Source: Ruminococcus sp. YE71 (GTDB lineage: Bacteria > Bacillota > Clostridia > Oscillospirales > Ruminococcaceae). From it: a stretch of DNA of 64,000 nucleotides. The stretch is from the NCBI RefSeq assembly GCF_900119155.1, contig NZ_FPIR01000014.1, positions 1 to 64,000 of the forward strand, read 5' to 3'. Shown here piece by piece: positions 43,484 to 51,037 of the stretch. Under the pieces are notes generated by a model. The model was given only the letters and a program-made list of their open reading frames with translations. It did not search any database and was not told the origin of the DNA. The first letter of the stretch is position 1. Each line of letters starts with the position of its first letter. The position numbers and the translations under genes were made by a program.

Positions 43484-43855
43484 TCATCCCTCCATATACC
43501 TGCGCAGAGCCGCGATTATCTCATCGTCGGTAAGTCCTGCATTGTGACCGTTCGTTACTGCCTTCTCAAAGCCGTCCTCCATCTCGAAGAGCATACGCTC
43601 TTTCAGGAGCTCGTTATTGCGCGGTGCCACGAAGTAACCCTTTCCCGCGACCGAGACGATGAAGCCCTCTTCCGCAAGGTCGTTGTAGACCCTTGTGGTG
43701 GTGATGACGCTTATTTTCAGGTCTTTTGCGAGCTGTCTGATGGACGGCAGCTGTTCGTCCTCGGATATTATCCCGTCGAGTATCTGAGCCTTGATCTGCT
43801 CCTCGATCTGTTCGTATATCGGCTGATCCGACCGATTTTTAATGATTATCTTCAT
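43484..43855 (-). CDS. GntR family regulator, YtrA-like
   Basis: The 123-residue protein is a short GntR with winged helix at about 10-70 (QIEEQIKAQILDGII, LPSIRQLAKDLKISVITTTRVY) and a small C-terminal dimerisation stretch, the size of the YtrA subfamily that controls ABC exporter operons. It is the first gene of the operon. A TATATAC-GT-GTATATA palindrome in its leader is a likely operator for autorepression. Confidence 0.88.
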   Translation of the reverse strand: MKIIIKNRSDQPIYEQIEEQIKAQILDGIISEDEQLPSIRQLAKDLKISVITTTRVYNDLAEEGFIVSVAGKGYFVAPRNNELLKERMLFEMEDGFEKAVTNGHNAGLTDDEIIAALRRYMEG

Positions 43856-43878
43856 GAAGTACTCCTTTGCATAGACTG

Positions 43879-43905
43879 TATATACGTGTATATATTCGTA
43901 TATAT
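43879..43905. promoter_or_regulatory. GntR operator palindrome
   Basis: TATATACGTGTATATA (43879-43894) is a 7-2-7 palindrome, and a GTATATA half-site follows at 43898. Both lie between the -10 box and the GntR start codon, a fitting place for autoregulation by the YtrA-type repressor. Confidence 0.55.
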
Positions 43906-43917
43906 CAGCTTATGTAC

Positions 43918-43946
43918 AGTATAACACGGCCGATAGACTTTGTCAA
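43918..43946 (-). promoter_or_regulatory. promoter of GntR-ABC operon
   Basis: On the minus strand perfect TTGACA, 17 bases, TATACT, 63 bases before the GntR start codon. Confidence 0.75.
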
Positions 43947-43954
43947 GAGGTTTT

Positions 43955-43992
43955 TCAAAAAAAATCCCGAAAGCGTGAAGCTCTCGGGATTT
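43955..43992 (-). terminator. terminator after mrp gene
   Basis: ATCCCGA-GAGC and GCTT-TCGGGAT pair around a 5-base loop, followed on the minus strand by TTTTTTTT. It insulates mrp from the GntR promoter just beyond it. Confidence 0.85.
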
Positions 43993-44014
43993 GTGTGTCT
44001 GTTTGTCTGTCCGA

Positions 44015-44836
44015 TCAAAGATCCAGCTTTGCGAACTGTGCGATCATGTCGTCGCTTACCGATTCGATAGCGCCCTTGTCGCAGAGGTCTGCGAATCTCG
44101 GGTCGATGGGGAGCTTTGCCAGCACGGGTATCTCGTACTGTGCGGCGATCTCATCTACGTGGCTCTCGCCGTAAACCGCGATGCGCTTGCCGCAGTCGGG
44201 ACATTCGAGATAGCTCATATTCTCAACGATACCGAGTATCGGGATGTTCATCATGCGAGCCATCTTCACCGACTTCTCGACAACCAGCGATACCAGCGAC
44301 TGGGGAGAAGCAGCTATCACGATGCCGTCAATGGGCAGCGACTGGAACACGGTCAGCGGAACGTCGCCCGTTCCCGGAGGCATATCCACGAACATATAGT
44401 CTACCTCCCCCCAGGCGACGTCGGTCCAGAACTGTGTTACCGCGCCTGCGATAACAGGTCCTCTCCAGACAACGGGGTCGGTTACGTTCTCCATCAGGAG
44501 ATTGATGGACATGACTTTTGTGCCGTTGACGCTGTCACAGGGGAAAAGCGCGTCCTCGGTGGTCACGGGTCTGGTGTCGATGCCGAAGATCTTCGGGATG
44601 GACGGACCTGTGATATCGGCGTCGAGAACGGCAGTCTTGAAGCCCTTGCGAGACGCGTTGACCGCCAGCAGCGAAGTCACGAGGGACTTGCCTACGCCGC
44701 CCTTGCCGCTGACAACAGCGATCACCTTTTTAACATTCGACATATAGTGCGGCTCAGCCTTCTGGATGCCGCCGCCCTGCCTGCTCGAACAGTCAGCCGA
44801 GCAGGAGCCGCAGTCGTGTGTACATTCTTCACTCAT
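44015..44836 (-). CDS. Mrp/NBP35 family iron-sulfur carrier ATPase
   Basis: The 273-residue protein has an N-terminal cysteine group (CTHDCGSCSADC, residues 4-15) able to hold a cluster, a deviant Walker A VSGKGGVGKS near 40, VDMPPGTGD near 125, and the C-terminal CPDCG pair near 205, which in the Mrp family binds a bridging 4Fe-4S cluster. It delivers clusters to apo-proteins. The ATG at 44836 has AAAGGA nine bases upstream; a TTG start further up is possible. Confidence 0.9.
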   Translation of the reverse strand: MSEECTHDCGSCSADCSSRQGGGIQKAEPHYMSNVKKVIAVVSGKGGVGKSLVTSLLAVNASRKGFKTAVLDADITGPSIPKIFGIDTRPVTTEDALFPCDSVNGTKVMSINLLMENVTDPVVWRGPVIAGAVTQFWTDVAWGEVDYMFVDMPPGTGDVPLTVFQSLPIDGIVIAASPQSLVSLVVEKSVKMARMMNIPILGIVENMSYLECPDCGKRIAVYGESHVDEIAAQYEIPVLAKLPIDPRFADLCDKGAIESVSDDMIAQFAKLDL

Positions 44837-44877
44837 TACATTCATTCCTTTCAAATCGCATAGCGCGTTATAGACAT

Positions 44878-44906
44878 ATTATACCACAATCGGATAGAAT
44901 AGTCAA
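44878..44906 (-). promoter_or_regulatory. promoter of mrp gene
   Basis: On the minus strand TTGACT, 17 bases, perfect TATAAT, about 40 bases before the start codon. Confidence 0.75.
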
Positions 44907-45040
44907 CTGTGACGAGTAGTTTTTTTGGCGTGGTGCATTATTAACTTTTTGTTCGCTATTCGTACATTTTATATTAATATATGTGGATAATTCATATGGT
45001 ATAATTGTTTATATATATTAACCATATTGGAGGTAATCTT

Positions 45041-45487
45041 ATGGCAAATTTCTGTAAAAACTGCGGTTCGCAGCTTTCTCCTTCCGATTCGGTATGTCCT
45101 TCCTGCGGCGAACCAATCCCAGGCGCTGCTAATGCCGACAACGCGTACGGTCAGTACAGCTACGGCAATCAGAATACTTACGGCTACCAGAACACTAACG
45201 GTTATCAGAACACGGGCGGCTATCAGAGCTACGGTCAGACGAACTATTCGCAGCCCTACTATCAGCAGAGCGCAGCGACCACCGTTGCAGGCTGGATAGG
45301 CTGGATGCTCCTGTGCAGTTTTCTCCCCGTCATCGGTCAGATCATTATCATAGTTTCCGCCCGCGACGAATCTCTGAAGAACTATGCGAAGGCCACCCTC
45401 ATTCTTTCCGCCATCGCCGTCGTGCTGACGGTCATCTTCTATGTGCTTTTCGGCGCGGTCATACTGTCAGGAATGAAAAATTTCTGA
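45041..45487 (+). CDS. zinc-ribbon membrane protein with Tyr/Asn/Gln repeats
   Basis: The 148-residue protein opens with a zinc ribbon (FCKNCGSQL, CPSCGEPI), then imperfect repeats of NTYGYQNTNGYQ type, then two transmembrane helices (about 82-102 and 113-140). Such proteins are common in Clostridia; their role is unknown, and the repeat region may mediate weak multivalent contacts. GGAGGT precedes the ATG at 45041. Confidence 0.75.
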   Translation: MANFCKNCGSQLSPSDSVCPSCGEPIPGAANADNAYGQYSYGNQNTYGYQNTNGYQNTGGYQSYGQTNYSQPYYQQSAATTVAGWIGWMLLCSFLPVIGQIIIIVSARDESLKNYAKATLILSAIAVVLTVIFYVLFGAVILSGMKNF

Positions 45488-45577
45488 GAACTTTTGTACA
45501 CATCCGACAATTAACAGTCGAATTCGACTTGCTTCGTTGTAAGATATTACAAAGTTAAAAAACTTTCGCAAAAGTGC

Positions 45578-45606
45578 TTGACACAGGCGGATTTTTAGTA
45601 TATAAT
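45578..45606 (+). promoter_or_regulatory. promoter of tRNA operon
   Basis: Perfect TTGACA, 17 bases, perfect TATAAT, 57 bases before tRNA-Met. Confidence 0.85.
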
Positions 45607-45662
45607 ATATAAGTCGATTGACACCGAACATGATTCTCAATGTGAATCGGCGGTGTTAACGT

Positions 45663-45739
45663 GGCGGTATAGCTCAGTTGGCTAGAGCACTTGGTTCATA
45701 CCCAGGGGGTCGCTGGTTCGAATCCTGCTGCCGCTACCA
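45663..45739 (+). tRNA. tRNA-Met (CAT), elongator type
   Basis: The 77-base sequence folds as a cloverleaf with CCA encoded. The D arm is GCTC...GAGC, the anticodon stem CTTGG/CCAGG holds TTCATAC, so the anticodon is CAT. The acceptor is GGCGGTA/TGCCGCT with two G-T pairs. It lacks the three G-C pairs of an initiator. The T stem (GCTGG/CCTGC) has one T-T mismatch, which is unusual. Confidence 0.9.
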
Positions 45740-45742
45740 TAT

Positions 45743-45817
45743 GGCCCGTTGGTCAAGAGGTTAAGACACCGCCCTTTCACGGCGGAATCATGGGTTCAAT
45801 TCCCGTACGGGTCACCA
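45743..45817 (+). tRNA. tRNA-Glu (TTC), integration target
   Basis: The 75-base sequence has acceptor GGCCCGT/ACGGGTC, anticodon stem CCGCC/GGCGG with loop CTTTCAC (anticodon TTC), T loop TTCAATT and encoded CCA. Its last 20 transcribed bases before CCA (45795-45814) are repeated exactly at 58956, which marks the attachment site of the downstream element. Confidence 0.95.
45795..45814 (+). other. attachment site copy 1 (attL, tRNA-Glu 3' end)
   Basis: TTCAATTCCCGTACGGGTCA at the tRNA-Glu 3' end is identical to positions 58956-58975. The core CCCGTACGGG is a palindrome. The pair bounds element 1. Confidence 0.85.
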
Positions 45818-45826
45818 TTCAACGTT

Positions 45827-45868
45827 CTCGGAAACAGCGTAATATCGCCGTTTCCGAGTTTTTCTTTT
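45827..45868 (+). terminator. terminator after tRNA operon, inside element 1
   Basis: CTCGGAAACAGCG and CGCCGTTTCCGAG pair (one mismatch) followed by TTTTTCTTTT. Because it lies beyond the attachment site, the element itself supplies the tRNA terminator. Confidence 0.85.
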
Positions 45869-45884
45869 ATACCGAAAATAGGGT

Positions 45885-45905
45885 TTGTCCGCTACTTGTC
45901 CGCTA
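45885..45905 (+). repeat. integrase arm-type direct repeats, left end
   Basis: TTGTCCGCTA occurs at 45885-45894 and 45896-45905, 11 bases apart. The same pair with the same spacing occurs near the other end of the element (58818-58838). Such short direct repeats near both ends are the arm sites of Tn916-type integrases. Confidence 0.65.
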
Positions 45906-45933
45906 TTCGGATTTTGCAGCGGACATTCTTGTT

Positions 45934-47115
45934 TTATCTTGTGCTATCCTGCGGAAGAAAACTGAACGCTCCGTCCATCGCCTGAGCCACTCTTGCCTGT
46001 GCGGTCTGGAACATATGAGCATAGACGTTCAAAGTAGTTCCTGAATTGCAATGCCCTAACGCTCCCGATACCGTGACCACATCAAGCCCCGATGAGATCA
46101 AGGCAGAAGCTGCGAAGTGACGGAAGCTGTGAATACCGTAGAAAGGCATATCGTTCTTCTCGCAGAACTCTTTGAGCCAACCATAGGGAGTCTGATTATT
46201 CATCGGACTGCCGTCCCACTTGACGAACAGCCTGTCGCTCTCTACCCACTTGTCGCCCAGGCGGAGTGCTTCTTCGTCCTGCTCGTCTTTCAGCTCTCTG
46301 AGGATACCCATTATGTAGGGACTAATCTTCAGCACACGCTTTGAACGCTTGGTCTTTGTGGTGTCGGTGTAGATGCCACGCTCCGAGGTGTAGTTGCTCG
46401 TTCTCTTGATGCTGATGATGTTGTTCTCAAAGTCGATGTCCTTCCATTCAAGACCGAGCATTTCGCTCCTGCGGAAACCGCTGTACGCTATCAGAAAGAA
46501 AAAGGCTCTGTACTTCGTAGGCTCGCCATTGATCGCCGTGAGAAGCTGTGCGATCTCCTCCTGGGAGTAGATAGGCTTCTCCTTGACCTCGCCTTTGGGT
46601 ATCGTCACTTTCCTGCACGGATTGTCCGATACCAAGTCCATTCTCACCGCATAACTGAATACGTCCGAGATAAAACTCAGGTTATGACGTATCGTTTTCG
46701 GTGCGAGTGGCTTGCCTGTCTTTTCGTTCGCTCCCTCTTTTGCGAGAGAGTTCACGAATCCCTGCAAATGCCTTGCGGTAATCTTGTCGATACGCAGATG
46801 TCCTATCGCAGGGTAGACACGGTGTGTGAGCTGGAGCATACGCTCGTATGTAGTGCTTCTGAGGGCGTTCTTAGCGTAGTTCTCGAACCATTCCTCCGCA
46901 AGTTCCTGAAACTTCATAGCAGAAGTCTTGTAGCCGTGGTTGACAGCTTCCTCGAACATTACTGCTTGTCTGTTCAGTTCCTTTTCGATCTGCTTCTTCG
47001 TCATGCCCTCATCAGGTTTCCAAGTCATGGACTGTTCCTTGTGTTTACCATTTACATCATAGCCGCAACTGACCCTGATAAGATAGCCGTTGCCACGTTT
47101 CTTTATAGTTGCCAT
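45934..47115 (-). CDS. int: tyrosine integrase of element 1
   Basis: The 393-residue protein has an N-terminal arm-binding domain (MATIKKRGNGYLIRVSCG), a SAM-like core-binding domain (about 65-165) and a catalytic domain with Arg215 (SGFRRSEML), His329 and Arg332 (HSFRHF), His355 (LGHCNSG) and the nucleophile Tyr365 (NVYAHMF). It carries out site-specific insertion and excision at the tRNA-Glu 3' end beside it. It is a close relative of the second integrase at 59063. Confidence 0.95.
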   Translation of the reverse strand: MATIKKRGNGYLIRVSCGYDVNGKHKEQSMTWKPDEGMTKKQIEKELNRQAVMFEEAVNHGYKTSAMKFQELAEEWFENYAKNALRSTTYERMLQLTHRVYPAIGHLRIDKITARHLQGFVNSLAKEGANEKTGKPLAPKTIRHNLSFISDVFSYAVRMDLVSDNPCRKVTIPKGEVKEKPIYSQEEIAQLLTAINGEPTKYRAFFFLIAYSGFRRSEMLGLEWKDIDFENNIISIKRTSNYTSERGIYTDTTKTKRSKRVLKISPYIMGILRELKDEQDEEALRLGDKWVESDRLFVKWDGSPMNNQTPYGWLKEFCEKNDMPFYGIHSFRHFAASALISSGLDVVTVSGALGHCNSGTTLNVYAHMFQTAQARVAQAMDGAFSFLPQDSTR

Positions 47116-47134
47116 AGATTACCTCCTAAAAATC

Positions 47135-47221
47135 TATGACATACCCTTGTACATCTATAATCTTAGCGCAATAAATCGGCGTTGTCAAGGGTTTTGACGT
47201 ACTTTTTTCGGGTATGTCATA
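47135..47221. repeat. inverted repeats flanking int promoter, element 1
   Basis: TATGACATACCC (47135-47146) and GGGTATGTCATA (47210-47221) are a perfect 12-bp inverted pair that brackets the int promoter. Element 2 has a similar arrangement at the same place with a different sequence. Confidence 0.6.
47160..47188 (-). promoter_or_regulatory. int promoter, element 1
   Basis: On the minus strand TTGACA, 17 bases, TAAGAT, 45 bases before the int start. The spacer sequence (ending TGCGC) is conserved in element 2. Confidence 0.65.
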
Positions 47222-47233
47222 AACTATCTTCTT

Positions 47234-48433
47234 TTATTCTAATGTATTCTTTCTTGTAGTGCTGTTGTATCTGAACTGCTGATAGTCAGCACTCAATCCG
47301 CAGGCAGAAATAAAAGCCTTAGCCTTTTTCAGCTCACGGGAAAGCTCGTCCTCACGGCTGATACGCTTTGCTTCCTTGTTCAGCTTCTCACGGGTAAAAA
47401 GTGCCTTTTCCTTTTCAGCTTTTTTGTAGGCGGCAAGCTCCGAGGAAACAGCCGTCAACTGCGTTTTCAGAGCATCACGCTCCTGTACCGCCGTGTCATG
47501 TTCGGATTTGAGCTTCTTGTTGGTCTTGACCATAGCCACATACTTTTTGGCGGTGTCGCTGAGTGTGTCATAGTCCTCTTTGGAGAGCGTGACCTTTTTG
47601 CCAAACATGGACTCCTTGGCTTCAATGCCCTCGATCTCATCGAGCTTGACTTTTTTCTTGGCTGCCTTGTCAAGCTCTGCACGGGCTTCATCACGCTCGG
47701 TAATAGCCTGTGCCTTTTCTTCTTCAAGCCGCTTGATCTCGTCCTTATGCTTGCCGTATTCCTCGGTGGTGTAGCTGTACCCTCTGGACTTCTTCGGCTC
47801 GGCAATTTCGATACCGTGAGCAAGGCAGATCTGATGCAGAACTTCCCACTCGGTTAAACGCCAGCGGTTGATCGCATTTGCACCCTTGCCGTGTCCCATT
47901 TCTTCGAGAGCTTTCGCCATTGCGTTTCGGGTATCAAGCCCTCTGTCGAAATGCCCGATTGGAATGTAGTCAATATGCAAATGGGGAGTTGCTTCATCGA
48001 GGTGCATCACGGCATTGAACACATGGAAATTCAGATTTCTCTGCTGGAATCCCTCCATGTATTCACGCAGGCAGGCGACAGCGATCTCCGCATCGGGAGT
48101 GCCAACACCCGTATCGTCTTTCGTGCCGATCTGAACCAAGTCCTCATAGAAACTTTTCTGCTTGTTCGCTCCGGTGATAACACTCTTGCTCGGCTCACGG
48201 TTGAACAGGTGCTGAAAGTAGTCGTCAATCTTGCGGTCATTTCTTTTCTGACGAGCGTTGTATCTCTCTACCGCTGCGCCGAAAAGCTGATCGTAGGTTT
48301 CGCCCAGATCCTGACGGACAAAAACAATGTTGTCCGCAGTCCGTGAGCTGTCAATATTCTTGGCAGAGAACTCTCGGTTATTATGTGACAGGCTGCCCTT
48401 GCCCTGACACATTGAGATAGTCTTTGTACTCAT
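47234..48433 (-). CDS. MobV-family relaxase of element 1
   Basis: The 399-residue protein is a pMV158-type mobilization relaxase: SISMCQGKGSLSHNNRE-type N-terminus, conserved NAVMHLDEATPHLHIDYIP at about 140-158 with the HxDE...PHxH metal motif, a DNA-binding central part and a long Lys/Glu-rich coiled coil (about 230-390). It nicks oriT and starts strand transfer, using the conjugation machinery of another element. AAAGGAG precedes the ATG at 48433; a longer frame upstream crosses the conserved non-coding block and is not used. Confidence 0.92.
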   Translation of the reverse strand: MSTKTISMCQGKGSLSHNNREFSAKNIDSSRTADNIVFVRQDLGETYDQLFGAAVERYNARQKRNDRKIDDYFQHLFNREPSKSVITGANKQKSFYEDLVQIGTKDDTGVGTPDAEIAVACLREYMEGFQQRNLNFHVFNAVMHLDEATPHLHIDYIPIGHFDRGLDTRNAMAKALEEMGHGKGANAINRWRLTEWEVLHQICLAHGIEIAEPKKSRGYSYTTEEYGKHKDEIKRLEEEKAQAITERDEARAELDKAAKKKVKLDEIEGIEAKESMFGKKVTLSKEDYDTLSDTAKKYVAMVKTNKKLKSEHDTAVQERDALKTQLTAVSSELAAYKKAEKEKALFTREKLNKEAKRISREDELSRELKKAKAFISACGLSADYQQFRYNSTTRKNTLE

Positions 48434-48464
48434 AAAAATAGTCTCCTTTGTTTCTATATCTGAA

Positions 48465-48706
48465 CCCTCTGATGAGGGAATTGTTGACGCAAAGCCCTGA
48501 TGGGCAATTGGCTTGCAACGATAAGTATATCGGCAAACCAAACAGCGCGGAGCGCTGGGATTTACTTGCGGAGTGCCGCCAGTAACCCCAAAGCACTTTC
48601 GACAGCCTATTCGGACTATCAAAAATGCTATTGGGGCTCTGCGAGGCTGAAACGGCTGACGGAGAAGCCGAAAATGTGGACACAGTAATGCAAAAATCCG
48701 CATTAC
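48465..48706 (-). other. conserved structured non-coding block, candidate oriT, element 1
   Basis: This block between the small gene and mob is conserved in element 2 (62047-62321). It contains a series of hairpins: CCCTC-TGAT-GAGGG, GCCC-TGAT-GGGC, CAGCGC-GGA-GCGCTG, TTACTTGCGG...CCGCCAGTAA, a long CCCCAAAGCA...TGCTATTGGGG arm, and GTAATGC...GCATTAC. Between the two elements several stems change on both sides and keep pairing. Position next to a relaxase suggests oriT, but an RNA leader element is possible. Confidence 0.6.
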
Positions 48707-48741
48707 AAAATTTCAGAAATGTGATTCTGAAAATCGTAAAA

Positions 48742-48915
48742 TCAGAACGGCATCTCTACCTCAACTTCGTACTTTTCAAGGAGCTGATCTATCTCCTTTT
48801 CGTAGAGCCTGATCTCCTCATTCGACAGGTACTCATAGTAGCGAGCGAGAGCATCACGAAGATGCAGACCGCTTCTTTTCCAGAGGAAGAATTTCAGCGT
48901 TTCAAGTTTGCTCAA
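48742..48915 (-). CDS. small conserved element protein (57 aa)
   Basis: From a TTG start with AAAGGGGGTG upstream the frame encodes a 57-residue mostly helical protein (KLETLKFFLWKRSGLHLRDA, LARYYEYLSNEEIRLYEKE). It is in the same frame as xis, beginning 3 bases after its stop. A 60-residue homologue (RSGLDVREALVRYYDFL) stands in the same place, before the structured block and mob, in element 2. The function is unknown; conservation and position suggest a mobilization accessory role. Confidence 0.65.
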   Translation of the reverse strand: MSKLETLKFFLWKRSGLHLRDALARYYEYLSNEEIRLYEKEIDQLLEKYEVEVEMPF

Positions 48916-48918
48916 ATC

Positions 48919-49215
48919 TCACACCCCCTTTCCGTTGAAATAGTCGATCAGGTCAGCCTTGTTCACAAGGATTTTTCCGTTCCTGCCCTCGCCTGTGCGT
49001 ACGGACTTCACCTTGCCCTGCTTCACGAGCTGACGGACGGTGTGTTCGGAAAGTCCCTGAATGACCTCAGTGCATTCCTTGATAGTCAGCATCTCAACCT
49101 TGTTAGAAGTCGGTGTGGTGGTGGTCTGCGGAACGGAGTTCTCTCCGTCCTCGGTGAGCTGAATCAGCAGCTCCAGAATGTTGTCAACGATCTCTTTCTT
49201 CTGTGTAGTAGTCAT
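48919..49215 (-). CDS. xis: excisionase-type DNA-binding protein of element 1
   Basis: The 98-residue protein has a MerR/excisionase winged-helix motif: MLTIKECTEVIQGLSEHTVR, QLVKQGKVKSVRTGEGRNGK, VNKADLIDYFNGK. Such proteins direct excision or bind DNA as small regulators. The ATG at 49215 (MTTTQKK) is the likely start. In this element it lies on the far side of mob, between the DUF3987 gene and the small gene. Confidence 0.85.
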   Translation of the reverse strand: MTTTQKKEIVDNILELLIQLTEDGENSVPQTTTTPTSNKVEMLTIKECTEVIQGLSEHTVRQLVKQGKVKSVRTGEGRNGKILVNKADLIDYFNGKGV

Positions 49216-49316
49216 AGTGTAAACCTCTCTCTTTCTATGGTTTGTGTTTTGAGTTTTATGAACTATCAGCATTTTCAGCACAATCGAAGCCCGAAAATGT
49301 CGATAATGTTGATTGT

Positions 49317-50777
49317 TCAGATGTTGGGATTTATAAAAGCCATAATCCCACTCTTGTTGTTGCCGTTTGCCCCCTGAATGGTCACACGGCGGAGATAGTT
49401 ATACTCCTCCAACATCTCCATGGTCTCAGCGAAGTCGGCTGCGTTCTTGAAAAGCGTACAACGGCAGAGCTTGTAAAGGTCATTCTGCCTGATCTCACGG
49501 ATACCCTTTGAGCGTATTTTGTTCAGCACCCTCTCCGCCTTTACCGTTCCGAGGTCAATATCGCCCAAGCTGTAAGCATAAATTGCCTGCTCACGGAAGT
49601 ATCCTGCAATCTCAATCGCATTGCAGAACGTATCAATGCCTACTCGGTTCTCTATGGGGTTCACATCATTCAGCGCACACTTTACGCAATGAATGATACC
49701 GCATAACCGCAGGATAAGACCGTGGAACTTGCCGCCCCAGTCCTTGCAGAAAGCCATATCCGTGACGAGCTGCGGCTCAATGTAGTCGTTGTAATAATCA
49801 ACAAACTCCTTGTAAGCCTTGCCGTCAAAGTGGAGATACAGCTCTTTCTCGTCATGGTAGTTGAATTTGGTGTTGAGGAGCTTGTACACAAGGTTCTTGT
49901 ATTTCTCCGCAACATTTTCGGGGACAGGCGACGTATCATAGCGCCGTGAGCCGATATTGCTTACGGGGAAACAGTACACGAAACGAGCTATCAGACCGCT
50001 GCCCCTGAAAGCAGAATTGTTAATCATGCTATCAAAAACATACGGCTGACACGCAAGACAGATACTCATATACGGCTTTTTCAGCACAATGCTCCCTCTG
50101 GTCGCTCTGTCGCTGATATACGTTTCCCCGTTCCACGATTTCAGCAGGAGATCAAGGTTCGGGACGTTGTTGCTGTAACGTCCGCTAAAGTTGCCGAGCA
50201 TACCCGCTTCGTCCGAGATCATCAGCAGAGTGCCGTTTTCTTCGAGCTGATGCACAAGTGATTCGGGCGTAATATCGTCCACCACTATCCTGCGGAAGTT
50301 GTTCTGAGGGAGATTGCTCATATCGGTCTGGAGCTTGGCAATCTCATCGGCGGTCACATCATTCTTCTTTTCAAGTGCTTCGAGCTTGCCGGCTAACAAA
50401 TTGTACTCCGCCTGAGATTTGAAGATGTCCTGCTTGTTGTTCTCGTTCCAATCGTGAGCGAACTGTATGTACGGTCGCTTCACCATTGAGATCACAGGCG
50501 ACTTCTTGAAGCTCGGCTCTGCTACTGTAAGAGCATCAAGCACCAGCGGCTCGGTGTGATCTCGCTTTGCCGACATTCTGTAAACGCCTGAGAAACAATA
50601 GCTTACCGCAGAGAGTATTGCTGTGCCTGCCATAGCAGCGTCCGTTGAAGTGGTAGTCGCTATTGCTTGCGCCATATCCCTTAGTATCGGAGGGAGAGCG
50701 TTCACGGGGAACGGCAGGAGGTTTGTTCCGTCGGGACGGAGTGGTATGGGCGTTGCCCACTGTGTAGGTTCATTCAA
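49317..50777 (-). CDS. DUF3987 family protein of element 1
   Basis: The 486-residue protein matches DUF3987 (YfjI-like), found on many integrative elements and often proposed as a helicase or primase-like replication protein. Recognisable parts are AMAGTAILSAVSYCFSGVY, DDITPESLVHQLEENGTLLM, ISDEAGMLGNFSGRY, LLLKSWNGETY and GSGLIARFVYCFP. A coiled segment lies at about 125-150. A classic Walker A is not obvious. The end encodes a winged-helix-like part (IRQNDLYKLCRCTLFKNAAD). Element 2 has a homologue. Confidence 0.8.
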   Translation of the reverse strand: MNEPTQWATPIPLRPDGTNLLPFPVNALPPILRDMAQAIATTTSTDAAMAGTAILSAVSYCFSGVYRMSAKRDHTEPLVLDALTVAEPSFKKSPVISMVKRPYIQFAHDWNENNKQDIFKSQAEYNLLAGKLEALEKKNDVTADEIAKLQTDMSNLPQNNFRRIVVDDITPESLVHQLEENGTLLMISDEAGMLGNFSGRYSNNVPNLDLLLKSWNGETYISDRATRGSIVLKKPYMSICLACQPYVFDSMINNSAFRGSGLIARFVYCFPVSNIGSRRYDTSPVPENVAEKYKNLVYKLLNTKFNYHDEKELYLHFDGKAYKEFVDYYNDYIEPQLVTDMAFCKDWGGKFHGLILRLCGIIHCVKCALNDVNPIENRVGIDTFCNAIEIAGYFREQAIYAYSLGDIDLGTVKAERVLNKIRSKGIREIRQNDLYKLCRCTLFKNAADFAETMEMLEEYNYLRRVTIQGANGNNKSGIMAFINPNI

Positions 50778-50878
50778 ATATGAATCAGTCCTTTCTGATG
50801 TTTAGTGTTATGTCAGCTGTCTGTCTCTTGCTGACATGAATATTGTACCATAACGGTAGTCTGTAAATCCATAATATC

Positions 50879-51021
50879 ACGTTATAATATTGAAATTTAC
50901 GTTATTTACTTTGAAATTTGCATAACGTAACATTAATTCACGTTATAAATTATGATAAAGTATTGACAAGTATAGCCTAAAGTGTTATAATATTCATAAC
51001 GTATTTGACGTTTTACGTTAT
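50879..51021. repeat. array of six ACGTTAT/ATAACGT heptamers
   Basis: ACGTTAT occurs at 50879, 50899, 50940 and 51015 and its complement ATAACGT at 50922 and 50996, within 143 bases between the divergent DUF3987 and zinc-finger genes. They surround the promoter of the zinc-finger gene. They may be operators or iterons of a replication origin. Confidence 0.75.
50963..50991 (+). promoter_or_regulatory. promoter of zinc-finger cargo gene
   Basis: Perfect TTGACA, 17 bases, perfect TATAAT, inside the heptamer array and 46 bases before the start codon. Confidence 0.8.
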
Positions 51022-51037
51022 TGTAAAGGAGCAAAAC

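Noticed and set aside
48434..48703. N-terminal extension of the MobV relaxase frame into the conserved block
   Set aside because: Conservation there follows hairpin stems, not codons, and the ATG at 48433 has a good AAAGGAG site and matches the family start. The same holds for element 2.
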